64,000 nucleotides of DNA from Lineus longissimus (GCF_910592395.1 NC_088309.1:25732599-25796598), one strand, 5' to 3'; counted from the first letter of the stretch, positions 50,802 to 62,707 are shown. Numbers and translations are program-made. Notes: generated by a model not told the origin, from the letters alone.

Positions 50802-51847
50802 GCTTGGTAACAGCTAAAAACGTTTGAGGACACAACAATGTTTACATAAATATCGTTGATCGATTTCGTTGTACAGGTTTTCAAAAGTCGCCCTAGAATA
50901 ACGCTTTCAACACATTCGAATGATTGCCCAATTAATTGTATACAAACAAGAGCGAGTGATTAAAATGATTACATCTGCTATTGTCTTGATATGATAAACA
51001 TTAGAGACCATTACCTTTAGTGGATCTTGTCAAAATTATGCGCTGATGGTATTTCCAGTGACTTTTCAAGTGCCTACTGATATGACATATTTTGTCTCGA
51101 TAAGCATGAATCAGGAATTACGCAAAGCACCTGCAAGAATTTCTTCAGTTATATTAGCAGATGTCCGATAAACAGTGATAAAACGAAGATCCAATTATTT
51201 TGGAAGTATACCTTCGGATTACCTGGAACATTTTGATGGCCCTGGCGTAATCAGCATTAATCTTTTAATCCGAAGTGGGTCAAATGATAGGCGGGCCTAC
51301 CTAAAAATAACTGAGTAGGCCTGTCAAGGTGTCTTTCGTCCAGTTAGATTGGACCGAGACGACCCTGAGCTAATGTACATTGATGTGAAATTGAGACTTT
51401 TGACCATGAAATGCGGGGATTTTTGACACACTTTGAACCCCAGTTCCTTTTTGTTATTCAAACTCAATTAGAATCTCAGCAAATTCTACAAAAACAAACG
51501 CTCCCACTAACTGGTACAACTATTGAACTGTTTTTGATTATTTCTGATGATTACTAGCGTACAGGAACTCTAGAACTGGACAAAGCGACGATTTATTTGC
51601 AGGGCGCAGGCTTCCTTGAATTCGGCGGGAATTTTGAACTTCCCGCGCTCTAGAACTACGCACAATTCCATGACGTAAACGAGAACTACACACGTTTAAC
51701 CGATGACGTTCTACACAAGCAGTGTAGGAATGTTCATAAATTTCTTGTTTTATTTCATTTTTATGCCATAAATGTCTCTTCATTTACGAATCAGTGATAA
51801 AGTCAACAATCACTATGACATCAGGAACAACAACACTCAGTAATACC
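50802..51847. other. divergent promoter interval (SLC22 | TPGS2)
   Basis: A head-to-head interval of about 1 kb between the two start codons. I see no coding exon, obvious TATA box or repeat that I would annotate. It presumably holds both promoters and 5' UTRs. Confidence 0.5.
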
Positions 51848-54323
51848 ATGGATCAGTTGCTTCTTGGGGTGATTAAATCGCTCGGTGAGAACAGTAGTAG
51901 TACTAGTACATCCGACACAGGGTAACCCAAAAAAGACACCCATCATATAGTCTTGTAGATCCCAACATATTCTGGGACCCTAGGATCCTGGGGTGAAGGT
52001 TTAAAAAACGTCATCTACCATGTCCAATTACGGCACACCCCTAGCATTGCCACAAAATACAGTCTGTCCCCGACCTCCCAATTCCCATGGCCCCTGGCCC
52101 CTAGTAGGCTAGGGCAGGCAGGCCATTTCATGCTTTGCCTTTAACCTTTTATGCTTTACTTTTGACATTTCATGCTTTCATTTTTACAGAGAAAAGGCGA
52201 GGAGTGTGTGATGTGAAGATATCTAAACGACCGCACCAAAAGCATGAGATCCTCAACTGGGAGCAGAAGCATTCCTGTCTACTTCCTGATGATATAAAGT
52301 CCTTCTACCTGTCAACAGATGGCTTCCTTTTACAGTGGAGTGCAAAACTAAATGGTCAGTTCAGTATTGGATAGAAGTACTCCGAGTACAGAAACTGATA
52401 CTCAGCATTGAATGTAACACATGTAGAAAACGGCTCAATTGAGTACTACAGTTGTGTTTGTAGCAGATGAAGGCCTCTAATCTATACTGTAATTGAGACA
52501 CGATGATTTTTGTTATCAATGCCATTTTGCATCTTTTCACTTCTCTTCTTTCTAGATACAAAAGTCCCTGTGGGTCGGATGGAGATAAACGCCATCACCA
52601 ATGTTTCTCGGATAACCGGGACTGGGGGTGGTAAAGACGTTCCATCAACACGCGACATTGAATCAGATGATGATGAAGATGATGGTAATTATAATAACAT
52701 TCTGATTGGACATGAAATTGTCACTCAGAGTCCAAGGTCGAGAGATCTATAGGCAAGTTTCAAGGCCAATCTTATGAACTCTCTAGAGACCCTTATGTCA
52801 GAAAACCATTATGCATTTGGCAAGATTTTTCTTATTCTTGTAGTATGATGTTGATTTTTGCTCCAAAAGTGTACCGTCTGCACCTCTTATGAAATATTAT
52901 AGAAGGTTTATGATCTTCGTTGTTTTTTTAGATCCTGATATTCCTCATTTTGACTCAAGAAGTAGGATCTTTGAACTTGACCCATGTGATGGCCATGGAA
53001 AGGTCTGTCTCGTCTATAATGGAACAAAAACAGGTACAAGTTTGATACACAACTTCAAAATACCTTACTTTTCTTCTGCTTAAATAGCTGCGTGAATCAC
53101 TAAATACCATGTACACCAGCTAAATACGTTTAATTTTTGTACCTGCAAACCAACTCTGCTTGTCATTTCAGGAATCCCTGCAACAAAGGCCAGTATATGG
53201 TTCTTGGACCGTGCACTTATCTGGCATTTTCTCTCGGAGAACTTTACAGCATATTATCGACTCATGGTGATGCATTTAGGCCTTCCCCAATGGTATTACC
53301 TATGTACAGATCTAGGACTTAGTCCACAGGCTAAAGTAAGGGTCCTTTTTTACTGTGTCCATTTTTCGAAAACACCTTTGTTGCAACATAATTACTGTTC
53401 ACTGTGTATAAAGCATGGTGCCTCAATGTAGCTCTTGCTGAGATTCGTGTACTAAATGCTACATGTAACACTATTCAAAAAATGCCATCTCTAAATTAGT
53501 ATCTGCTAGTTATATTCAATTAACTTGCTTTTTCTCATTTTGTTGTGACTTTGCTTCAGCAATGGTTTAACATCTATGCACCATTAAGACTCAATTCAAA
53601 TCAAGGCCAGCTACCCAGTGAAAGTTCAGTGGATATACCAGTTAATCAAGTCGATGTAGGAAGAGTGTTCAAAGGGAAAGTGGAGAAAAAGTAAGTCCAA
53701 TCAAGGATTTATAAGTCTTTGCGGTTTCTGAGCAGACACACCATCTTGAGAGATCTGAGACTGTATTAAGTTTACTTGACAGAAGGCAAGGGTATGAAAG
53801 CAAAGAAACTTGAATATAATGTGACTTGTCGCTGTTCAGGTATATATGTAAGTACATGTAGAATCATACTTCTAGATCCTACTTGTGGAAATATTTTAGA
53901 ATTTTATCACTTGTTGACTTTCTATACCTTTCTTATCCAGAAAAGCGCCAGGACAAACAACATTGGTGAAAAAGAAGTCAGGAACTATTCCAGCCGTGAA
54001 GTAAGGATACATCAGATTTTGGATAAGTCTGTTTATTGCCACAATATCTACGATTTGCTCAGCAGGCCAAAATGTCCTGATGTTTCCTATGAAACAGATC
54101 CATGAATATGATACAAATACAGCTGAGAAAAACCTTCTTGATAATGAAAATCCATAAATGGAAACACATTTGGAAAAGCCACTTGAACTTGTAGTATACA
54201 ATATCATAACAATAGATTTCACTTGACTATAGTATTGTTTGTTTCTTTTCCAGGGCATCGTCTGGAGCGAGCCGGAGTGCAACGCTAGCAAATCAGGGTT
54301 TCCTACGTCCTGTCCTGAAATGA
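51848..54323 (+). CDS. TPGS2: tubulin polyglutamylase complex subunit 2
   Basis: A non-catalytic subunit of the tubulin polyglutamylase complex, whose catalytic subunit is TTLL1; acts on microtubules of axonemes and neurons (family knowledge). Eight exons: 51848-51884, 52190-52354, 52556-52684, 52932-53033, 53172-53335, 53560-53690, 53941-54000 and 54254-54323 (stop TGA), 285 residues against about 300 in human. Diagnostic segments in order: ILNWEQKHSCLLPDDIKSFY, DGFLLQWSAKL, VGRMEINAITNVSRI, an acidic stretch ESDDDEDD, PHFDSRSRIFELDPCDGHGK, ASIWFLDRALIWHFL, FTAYYRLMVMHLGLPQW and SPQAKQWF. A basic, lysine-rich tail follows. The first exon is only 37 coding bases. AATAAA at 54515-54520 lies 192 bases past the stop. 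Confidence 0.96.
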
Positions 54324-54514
54324 CACTCTGTCACCCGTTGTCGACAATAACCACAGTTTGGATCATGTGTGCATTGGAGCCTTATGAGGACAATTATTCT
54401 GACATAACTGGTATTCAGGTGTTCAAAACTGAAGGAATACATCAGTGTTTCAATCCGAGCCATTTTATTTTGTATAGACCTTAATTTGTACAAAGACTTT
54501 TAGTTACATACAAA

Positions 54515-54520
54515 AATAAA
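54515..54520 (+). promoter_or_regulatory. poly(A) signal of TPGS2
   Basis: AATAAA in 'acaaaaataaagtg', 192 bases downstream of the TPGS2 stop. Confidence 0.7.
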
Positions 54521-54572
54521 GTGATATCAAAAGCCATTCTTCTGTTCTTTATATTAGGAGGAATGAACTTGT

Positions 54573-54578
54573 TTTATT
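54573..54578 (-). promoter_or_regulatory. poly(A) signal of rhodanese gene
   Basis: The plus strand reads TTTATT (AATAAA on the minus strand), 83 bases downstream of the rhodanese stop. Confidence 0.65.
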
Positions 54579-54660
54579 ACCCCATTGGCCAGAGTACCTA
54601 TAGAGTGCTTTCATGTGACGTCACACCTGCCATGCTGGGGACACTAAAACACTATGATGA

Positions 54661-56647
54661 CTAATCCTTCTCCGATTCTTTTGAAGGATATTTCCTTAAA
54701 TTTCTTTGAAGCAGCTTCCTGAATACCATGTTGTATGGATGAGCATAGACCGTTGGTTTGTTTTGTTTATCCACCATTGGCTTCTGTTCATTTGCCCACT
54801 TGAACAGGCTGCCCTCCAAGTTGTAAACTGTCAAGTTTGGATATGGAATTTGGTCTGCAGCACCTGAAAAGGGAGCAAAAGAACACTATCTCAACTCACC
54901 CATTCCTGTTTTTGCCATTATTCAAGCTTGAACCAATATTGACAAGGTCTCCTTTGATACAAATAATGCTTTTTCGTGCTCTCTGATTTGGGGACGATGA
55001 TTTAATAAATGATTTGTGGAAGTCCTGCAGGAGTCAATAGGACGAAATTCCACCACTACCTTTTGATTGAGAGTCTCTGGCCTTTGTTAGTTTCTGAGCC
55101 ATTGCACAAGAGCGGTAACCAAGTGAGCAGTAGCATACTACTGTTACTTGGATTGATTCTCCCGGCTGAGACAAGTCACTTGGAGCTGTAAATAAGACAG
55201 ACACAGTTGGATATCCTTCAACAGTACATGTACAGTGATCTCTGATATAATAGCAACATCCAAAGGAGGCCACTGCAACCATAGGTTGTCCCAATATACC
55301 AATGTATAACCCTGAATAATGAATGTATTCTGGTCAGAGCGCATCAAAGACAGGTTGTCCTCATTCACTTTTGTTATTGTGCATCTCGAATATGATTGAA
55401 TCCAAAGCAATAGGATTTGAACGACACATGTTCTAAGCTGAGTGAAAATGCATTACAAAGACATTTCCTGCACTTGCCTTGTTCGTCTCCTAAACTGCCC
55501 TTCACAACCTCAAGGACAGCTTCACCTCTGTCGTCTGGATCCACACGAATGGCGCCATCAATGTGACTGACATTGTATTCATCTTCTGGACGAACATCCT
55601 AGACATGGAAAAACAAGAAACGTTTTCAGATAGTTGTTGTAGACATGTTTTACACTTTTGAAAATATGAACTGAGCCACGTTGATGGCTTCTTTGAGTTT
55701 GGTCAGGGGCACAAAGTGAGCCTGGTGGGTGGGTTGTGTTAGTCATGCAGGCAGCTGGGCTGGGCTGTCTTCTCAATATTCACATGTTCCCTAATACAGG
55801 TTGAGACATGTTTTAATGTCGATATATATTACAAATGTTCGTCTACAGACTGTCCAGGGTTGGCGCGCCCGTTCGCATTTCCGCCTCTTGCGAATGCTGC
55901 ACATGAGTGGCGAATGTAAAACAATGTCTGGCTAAAAATTTTGCGAATTCAATTTGAATTGCCATGATTTGGCGAGAGAGTAAAAGTGTTGTGCGAAAAC
56001 TGGTCAAAGTCTATCAAAAAGATCCACTTCCACACCAAATGCACCAAGGAACGATTGTTAGTCAGTCAAACTTTATCATATTTGCGGGCGGCCGCGCTGT
56101 CACACGTGGTTGCTGTCGTCTGCATTGTAGTTCTACCCGTTGCCGCGAGAGTGATTTTGGTGGCGCTGCTGGTCGCCTTACGCATAAATTATCGGCTCGT
56201 TTCCCGCTCGCTTCGTTGCCATGGAGTCTCCGGTCACGGGTTCCTCGACTCGTTCGTTGATTTGCTAGTCTCAGTACTAGCGGGCTGCCATTCTCCAGTT
56301 CTCGCACATGTTACTGTGGGCTGGGTCGGCCCCAAGATGGACAAACGATCGGTAATGGCTAGAGCTGACTCAATATGGCTAAAAGTGACAGCCACTTGGC
56401 TAAAAAGTGGCTAGGAGGAAAAAATTCACAATGCCAACCATGTTTGTAGTAGGCCTATATTCCAACTTACTAAGATCACCACTCTTGACTTCTCTTCCTC
56501 TTTTGTTATGAGGTCATGAAGACCGTGTGTTGACAGTTGTTCGACTGAAGGGAATCGTGTCCTGATCCCACCCAATGTCATCCTCATCGTCATGGAGGGG
56601 TTCCCCCCACTCTTTGACACATCCTCTTGGTCACCATTGGACGCCAT
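54661..56647 (-). CDS. single-domain rhodanese-like protein
   Basis: A sulfurtransferase-fold protein. Rhodaneses move sulfur via a cysteine persulfide (family knowledge); the actual substrate is unknown. Four exons: 56647-56471, 55598-55478, 55185-55060 and 54863-54661 (stop TAG), 208 residues. Features: the N-terminal rhodanese strand SRVVIL followed by DVRPEDEYNVSHIDGAIRV, the active-site loop CSLGYRS with catalytic C119 and R124 (C-x4-R), then YPNLTVYNLEGSLFKWANE and a C-terminal VYAHPYNMVFRKLL typical of eukaryotic and bacterial single-domain members. No transit peptide is evident. Intron 2 begins with a GC donor (AAG|GCAAGT, 55477-55472): it is the only donor here that keeps the phase 1 joint with the next exon. 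Intron 1 (about 870 bp) contains GC-rich sequence with plus-strand open frames I do not accept as genes. Confidence 0.93.
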
Positions 56648-57224
56648 CTACCACCAGATCCTGGAAACACAGATAGGGTACTGGTACATTTAACTGGGTT
56701 GAAATTAACCCTTTGCCAAGACATAGCCTAGTTTTGGACAGATGCTAGAAGTAGCATTTCTTGGTCGTGGTCTTAGGCTTTACACTAATGTTAGGTCTTT
56801 CTTCAAATGTTGCTGTACAAAGCCACTATGAGGGAAGAGTCATGGCCTCTGGTGGCATGCAGGACTAAGTTTGCCGTCCAATATGAAACTGGTCTACACC
56901 CATTCTCATCAAGTTGTTTGTCAGTTATCAAAATAAGTTTCCAGCTTGATGAGATCGTGACTTGGCTTCTCTCAGATGATCAAATATTCTAACTTGATGG
57001 ATGATCAAATGGACAAAAACACATAATGAAACGGCCAGGGGCCATTGTGCTCACCGTATACATCTTTTAGTAGGCAGGATCATGCTTAGTTTAGAGGTGA
57101 ATATGGTGAACACAATCAGGCATGAAGACTTTTTTTAGATGTGTATTGATGTCAAGTAATAAGACAGGGCAGTATATATAAGTTTATGATCCAACCAATA
57201 ATTGTCTATGACATCAACAAGATC

Positions 57225-58662
57225 AATATCGTGTGATTGCTAAGAGTCCCTGCAATAAAAAATTCATCGAAAAAAAGTCATTAATAAGCGAGATATTGCA
57301 TGTCCTACTTTTTCAGTTTTGACTCCCTGGTGGCCAAATCAAGAATCAGATCAGGCCAAAATTCGGTGTCAGAGATTATCTGATGTAGGGGGTTACATGT
57401 ACCAACTTTCAAGTTCATAGCTTCAGCAGTTGAGAAACGTGCCATAGTTACACTCTAATGGCCAATTTACGCCATTTGACCTCTGTGACCTAGAAAAGGA
57501 GGTCAAATCCAAAAATCGTAGGACATGTGGTGTATCCTTGCTAGAAGTCCCTGCCATAAAAATTTTATCGAAAACAATTCACTCAAATAAGCAAGATATT
57601 GCACTTCTTCCTTTTCCATTATGGCCCCCTGGTGGCCGAATAAAGAATCAGATCAGGCCAAAATTCGGCATCAAAGGTTATCTGATGTAGGGGGTTATAT
57701 GCACCAAGTTTCAAGTTCATAGCTTTACTGGTTAAGAAACGTGCCATAGTTTACACTCTAACGGCCAATTTACGCCATATGACCTCTGTGACCTTGAAAA
57801 GTAGGTCAAATTGAAAACCCGTAAGACATGTGATGTATTCTTCCTAAGAGTACCTACCATAAAAATTTTATCGAAAACAAGTCACTTATAAGCGAGATAT
57901 CACACTTTTCAGATATCCACTTTTGGCCCCCTGGTGGCAAAGTTGAGAATCAGATCAAACTGAAATTCAGCACCAGAGGCTATGTGATATAGGGGGTTAT
58001 ATGTACCAAGTTTCAAGTTCATAGCTTTAGTGGTTAAGAAACGTGCCATAGTTTACACTCTAACGGCCAATTTACGCCATATGACCTCTGTGACCTTGAA
58101 AAGTAAATCAAATTGAAAACCCGTAAGATATGTGATGTATTCTTCCTAAGAGTACCTACCATAAAAATTTTATCGAAAACAAGTCACTTATAAGCGAGAT
58201 ATCACACTTTTTATATATCCACTTTTGGCCCCCTGGTGGCAAAGTGGAGAATCAGATCAAACCAAAATTCAGCACCAGAGGCTATGTGATATAGGGGGTT
58301 ATATGTACCAAGTTTCAAGTTCATAGCTTTAGTGGTTAAGAAACGTGCCATAGTTTACACTCTAATGGCCAATTTACGCCATATGACCTCTGTGACCTTG
58401 AAAACAAGGTCAAATTAAAAACCCGTATAATATAAAATGTATATTTGCTATGAGTACCTACAACAAAAGTTTTATCGAAAACAAGTCACTAATAAGCGAG
58501 TTATCACACTTTTTAGATATCGACATTTGGCCCCCTGGTGGCCAAACAGAGAATCAGATCGGACCGAAAATCAGTGTCAGAGGTCAGCTGACCTAGGGCA
58601 TTCTGTGTACAAAGTTTCAAGTTCATAGCCCTTGCAGTTAAGAAACGTGCCACTGTTAGGAT
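57225..58662. repeat. tandem array, five copies of a ~302-bp unit
   Basis: The marker 'aagcgagatat' occurs at 57286, 57589 (aagcaagatat), 57890, 58192 and 58494, spacings 303, 301, 302 and 302. Each unit contains 'ggccccctggtggc', 'gaatcagatca', 'gttatatgtaccaagtttcaagttcatagc', 'ttaagaaacgtgccatagtt' and 'atgacctctgtgacc'. Middle copies are most alike and the outer ones more diverged. The units have stops in all frames. Confidence 0.92.

Positions 58663-58663
<1 letters not shown>

Positions 58664-58715
<52 letters not shown>
58664..58715. repeat. (ACG/GAC)n microsatellite, about 17 units
   Basis: A near-perfect trinucleotide run directly abutting the last 302-bp unit. It gives a poly-Ser frame on the minus strand that is not a gene. 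Confidence 0.95.
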
Positions 58716-58717
<2 letters not shown>

Positions 58718-59778
58718 ACACAGCGCTATCGTATAGACTCCCCTTACGGTGAGCCAAAAACGAAGACCAACAAAGGATGTTTTAGAAAAAAGCACATTTA
58801 TTTACCATCATAACTTATCCATATCATTGTGATAATTGTCCTTACTTTGATCATGTCACATGTGTAACCATGAAAAGGCACCACCAGGATATATTTTACA
58901 TAAGAAAATTCCTTCCACCAAATTAAACAGAAGCACAATTACATGTACAGTCAACCAGACGCCTATACCAGAATAAATAAAGTACAATTTTACATGTACA
59001 ATGTCATCTTTCATAAATTCCATAACTAGAATACTGCAAAAGGTGGGATACAATCTCTGGCGTTTCTGTCCCACCACAAGAAGTCTTTTTAGCTCCAATA
59101 AGTACACTTCTCTTGGGGAATCCCACCTACTCAAATCTCGTGATTTTGCCTGTGGATTTCAGCCACACAGACAGATTTCATGGCATCATCAATAGTCTAT
59201 ATCATAGTCATCGTCTATATTCAAGCCTCTCATTAAACCGACTGACAGACATGGAAAGACTTGTAACAAACATTTCCTGAAATCCCATTTAATTGAGTAG
59301 ACTCTACTACAAGCATGGTAACACAGCTGTAAAATCACCGTTTGACATTTCAAAAATATAGCTAATCTTTAGTGAAGTCATTTGACACCATGACAAGCAA
59401 GTCTTCCAAGACCTGTTAGCACACTCAATAATCAACAGCGCAAAGGAATTCCACTCTGCCCAGACTTGCGCATGAATGGGAAATCAATTAGGCACTTCAT
59501 AAGGAATCCTTGAATACCAAGGTCATCCGTACATGTACATAGTCATCTCAACTTCCATACCCAGTAAGTGCTGCGAAAGACCCTGAAACTCATGATACAT
59601 AATTGGAAGATTCTTCATAATTGTAGGTCTGCCCCAGAACCACTTAACCCAAAAGCAGAATACCCCTCTCCCCCAAACAAATCTCTCCCTTGTAAGCTCA
59701 TTCATAACAAAAATGATGTACAACTGCAGCCCTCACTTTGTCACCGGCCCTAACTTTGCACTGTACATTTGATTTAAT

Positions 59779-61646
59779 TTATCTTTTATGATTGAATTCC
59801 TGAAGGCGCTGATTCAGCGGATTCTCAGGAGATTTCATCCAATCTTTGCGTATCATTTGCTTGAGTTGCGAAAGTCTTAGATTGGGATTTTCGGCCTTCA
59901 ATTGTGGAAGATTTCGTTCCTCAAATGCAGCATAGGCTGCTTTAACTCTCTTCTCTGGATGGAGGTCCACCTCACTTGTATTGTCTTTCACGCTGCAAAC
60001 AAAAACAATAAGAACTTGAACATCAAATAGGTGTAAAATATCAAAATGACAGATAGCTCCTTTAGAATCCTTCGAAAGGATGTTTTAACAAATGCCTAGT
60101 TACTGCAACCACATACAAAGTATTTTTGATTCCGATTTGAAGTTTTCACAATAGGCCCTTTGCCAGATACACCGGTACTACCTAGGGTCGGCTAAACAAA
60201 CCATCTTTACAATAGATCTTCACGGTAAAAGACACCAGACAATTGCTCGACTGTCTAGCGTCATTGATTGTAAAAACCTATTGTAGAGGTAGTTTGTTTT
60301 GCCGTCCCTAGGTGGTACCGGCGTATCTGGAAAAGGGCCTATTCCACATATCTGCAATTATTCACAAGTCAATTACTTATAATGCCTCAACAGGTGCTAC
60401 ACTCAACTGCAGCTAGTCAAGTACTTCTCATCACACATGCAGATGGCAGCATGTGGAATGTGCAACTTGCCTTTTTGATGTGAAAGCCTGCATACAGTAT
60501 ACAAATACATGTAAGTGTAGATTTCAACAGCAATTGCACCAAAATATGTTTTATCTGATACTAAATTCTTATGTGAAAAGATTCATACGATTTTTTGAAC
60601 AGACTACAACATGGTATCTGCTTATGATTTGTCCTTACCTTAGAACTTGAATTGCTTCCACAACAGATCTTGCCTCCGTGCCATCGGTCTCCAAGCGATT
60701 GATATTCTCTTCCAATGGCTGTTCATTCAATGGAACATCCTCCTTCTTGCTCGCTGCTGCAACTAATAAAGCAAACCAAAGGATCAGGACAGATTATCAT
60801 TGGGATAAGAGAACTTTCAGGTAGTCCTTGTAGATCGTCTTCGAATGTTGCTCTGGCCAACATGATTTAAAACTGAAGACTAGAGTAAAACAAACATGGA
60901 AATACTGATTATGATAATCAGGTAAAGGCATTGGTCTGTTGGCCTACAGAAGAGTATGTTGACTACAGGCTACTGTCCACCAGTGTGGGGTCATTGACTG
61001 TTGCCTTGGCATAGACACCAGATACAATGGACCACGGCTTACTCTCCCATCTACATGGCTTCCAAGCACACCATTAAAAGGGCAAAATACATCGGCTTAC
61101 ATGCAGCTTGTCTCTCCCTTTCAGCTTCAATCTGAGCACGTGTCATTTTGGTTGGTGCTGCCTGCTTGGTTTTGATACTCTCCATCTCCTCATCATGAAG
61201 TTTCTTCAGCTCCAACTTCTTTTCTTGTTGCTCTTGTTTCTTCTTCTCTCGGTCATCCTAGAAATGAAGTGTACAATGTTTGATGTAAGTCAATGCAGTG
61301 CACACTTGAATTTTTTGTCACCTTTCATCTGACAGGTATTTGAATCATCTTCAACAGGATTTGGTCATTTGATTTTGAGTGACAGCGACTACCATAAACT
61401 GTCAGGAGTCCGTCAGTTTATTCAATTAAGCTTACTCAAGGCAGATTCTAGTTAATCAATATCTTGTTAGTTTGACTTGTGGCATACCTTCCTATTTTGT
61501 TTCCTCATGACATGTTTATCATCATCTTTCCAATAGGCATCGTCTTCTTCCTTCTGTTTGCGTTCTTTTTCTTCTTCAGCTTTAGCATTCTTCCTTGCGC
61601 GGGCTACTGCAGCCTTGGAGTTTTCCCCAACAAATTTCTTTGGCAT
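59779..61646 (-). CDS. CCDC124: coiled-coil domain-containing protein 124 (Lso2-type ribosome-binding factor)
   Basis: Orthologue of the conserved basic protein that binds inactive 80S ribosomes and helps them restart translation (established for CCDC124/yeast Lso2). Four coding exons: 61646-61488, 61257-61101, 60762-60639 and 59992-59779 (stop TAA), 217 residues against about 223 in human. Diagnostic segments: the N-terminus MPKKFVGENSKAAVARARK, then DDAYWKDDDKHVMRKQNRK, a long Lys/Glu coiled coil, KMTRAQIEAERERQ, LEENINRLE, and the C-terminal NLRLSQLKQMIRKDWMKSPE. The third exon could also begin at 60756 (TTGCAG acceptor), removing two residues without changing phase. A splice acceptor (TTTCCAG) just upstream of the ATG implies a non-coding first exon. 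Intron 3 hosts a MITE-like element (60150-60343). Confidence 0.96.
60150..60343. mobile_element. MITE-like element with ~55-bp terminal inverted repeats
   Basis: The left end 'ataggccctttgccagatac' (60151 on) and right end '..cgtatctggaaaagggcctat' (to 60343) are inverted copies extending about 55 bp, through 'cctaggg.cggc.aaacaaac', at roughly 85-90% identity. The element is about 193 bp with no coding capacity. The flanks 'ttcaca' and 'tccaca' could be an imperfect target duplication. Located in CCDC124 intron 3. Confidence 0.82.
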
Positions 61647-62422
61647 TCTGACTGCCTGGAAACAATAGATAACTTGTGTAATACAAGCCTATCAGGTTTA
61701 AACAGCTCGATCTGATTTTTGAATGTTACGCCTTGATGTACCAGTATGCCATGAAAAATTTTTAATACAGGTTTGAGAAATTGAGATCATTTAGGCTACA
61801 CCTGGTTACTCTTCTCTGAATACCTGGACGGAAGGCTACTGGATGGTACAACTACAAGGCAGGCACCTCCATCCTGCGCTGTGTCATCCACACTGGCACT
61901 GCAAGGGCGCCCCGCCCTGGCGACACCACTGAAAACATTCCTTAATTTTAATTTAGCACTCTTCAACTGGGCCTAGGCCTACACTACCTAGCCAACTTCG
62001 AGACCGCAATGCAACAGGGCTCCTCATTTCAAAACATTGCATGCATTGTAAATCGAATGTAGCATTGCATGTGCACAGTGAGTTGAGTATAGTGGCAGTG
62101 TAGGCCCCATATCTCGCATCATCATGACATGTATGTTAGGCCTATGACGTACATTTTTCAGTGTAAAAACTGACTGGTCACAAAGGTGACAATTACTTTC
62201 GAGTTAGCCAATCAATACCACAACCAATTGCTGTTCTGGATAGCCTGGCCAACCAACTTTACTTATAACAACTTATTGATAGAAAATATTATCAATTACC
62301 TTTCTAATTACAAAAAAATCTCATTAGTTGTGAAATTTCAACATCGCCTTCTGAAACCGGAAGTAATTGTGACGTTTGGCAGGGAAATTCACTCGAACAT
62401 TTCGCTTATTCCGGTTTACGCC
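61647..62422. other. divergent promoter interval (CCDC124 | small unknown gene)
   Basis: About 780 bp between two start codons on opposite strands. It should hold the non-coding first exon and promoter of CCDC124 and the promoter of the 62423 gene. No repeat or further ORF of note. Confidence 0.5.
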
Positions 62423-62707
62423 ATGGAGGAAATGGAGATTTCGGATCCACAAAACATTGAACAAAACGGCCTTCAAAACGAGCAAAACGGCCATCATCAA
62501 GGCAATACAGTAATTGAGGAGGAGGCATGTGTTAAAGAGAGGGAAACTACCCAAACCGATCACCTGAATAAGAAACTTTTGTCGTCTTTTCTTGATCGTT
62601 TAAACGAGTCCTCTGCAAACTCGTCTTCCTCACATCCGACAACTGGCTTCTCTGACGGTTCTCCAAACAATAATCTTAACAATCGTGACAGTGAATGGTC
62701 AAATTGA
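62423..62707 (+). CDS. small intronless protein of unknown function
   Basis: 94-residue ORF with a strong initiation context (gccATGG) and AATAAA at 62742-62747, only 35 bases after the stop, so it looks like a complete single-exon gene. In-frame open reading extends upstream to 62186 without another ATG, so 62423 is the chosen start. The protein is hydrophilic, rich in Asn, Gln, Glu and Ser. It has one predicted helical segment HLNKKLLSSFLDRLNE (about residues 47-62) amid disordered flanks; no signal peptide or membrane segment. I do not recognise the family. It lies between the CCDC124 promoter and NMRK, head-to-head with the former. Alternatively it is a 5' leader exon of the NMRK transcript, but the poly(A) signal argues against that. 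Confidence 0.55.
   Translation: MEEMEISDPQNIEQNGLQNEQNGHHQGNTVIEEEACVKERETTQTDHLNKKLLSSFLDRLNESSANSSSSHPTTGFSDGSPNNNLNNRDSEWSN

Larger units (their letters stand above)
54324..54660. other. convergent 3' UTRs of TPGS2 and rhodanese gene
   Basis: TPGS2 AATAAA is at 54515-54520 (+) and rhodanese AATAAA at 54578-54573 (-), 83 bases past its stop. The two 3' ends are predicted to meet near 54540-54555. Confidence 0.7.
56648..59778. other. intergenic between rhodanese gene and CCDC124, with large tandem array
   Basis: Contains the rhodanese promoter side, the 302-bp tandem array with (GAC)n tail (57225-58715) and probably the long 3' UTR of CCDC124. The nearest good minus-strand AATAAA is at 58802-58797, about 980 bases past the CCDC124 stop. 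No other coding exon supported. Confidence 0.5.

Noticed and set aside
55964-56414. Overlapping plus-strand ORFs of 98 and 142 residues
   Set aside because: GC-rich sequence inside the first intron of the rhodanese gene; two frames are open at once and neither resembles a known protein or shows splice or poly(A) context.
58577-58795. Minus-strand ORF with poly-serine
   Set aside because: Artefact of the (GAC)n microsatellite.
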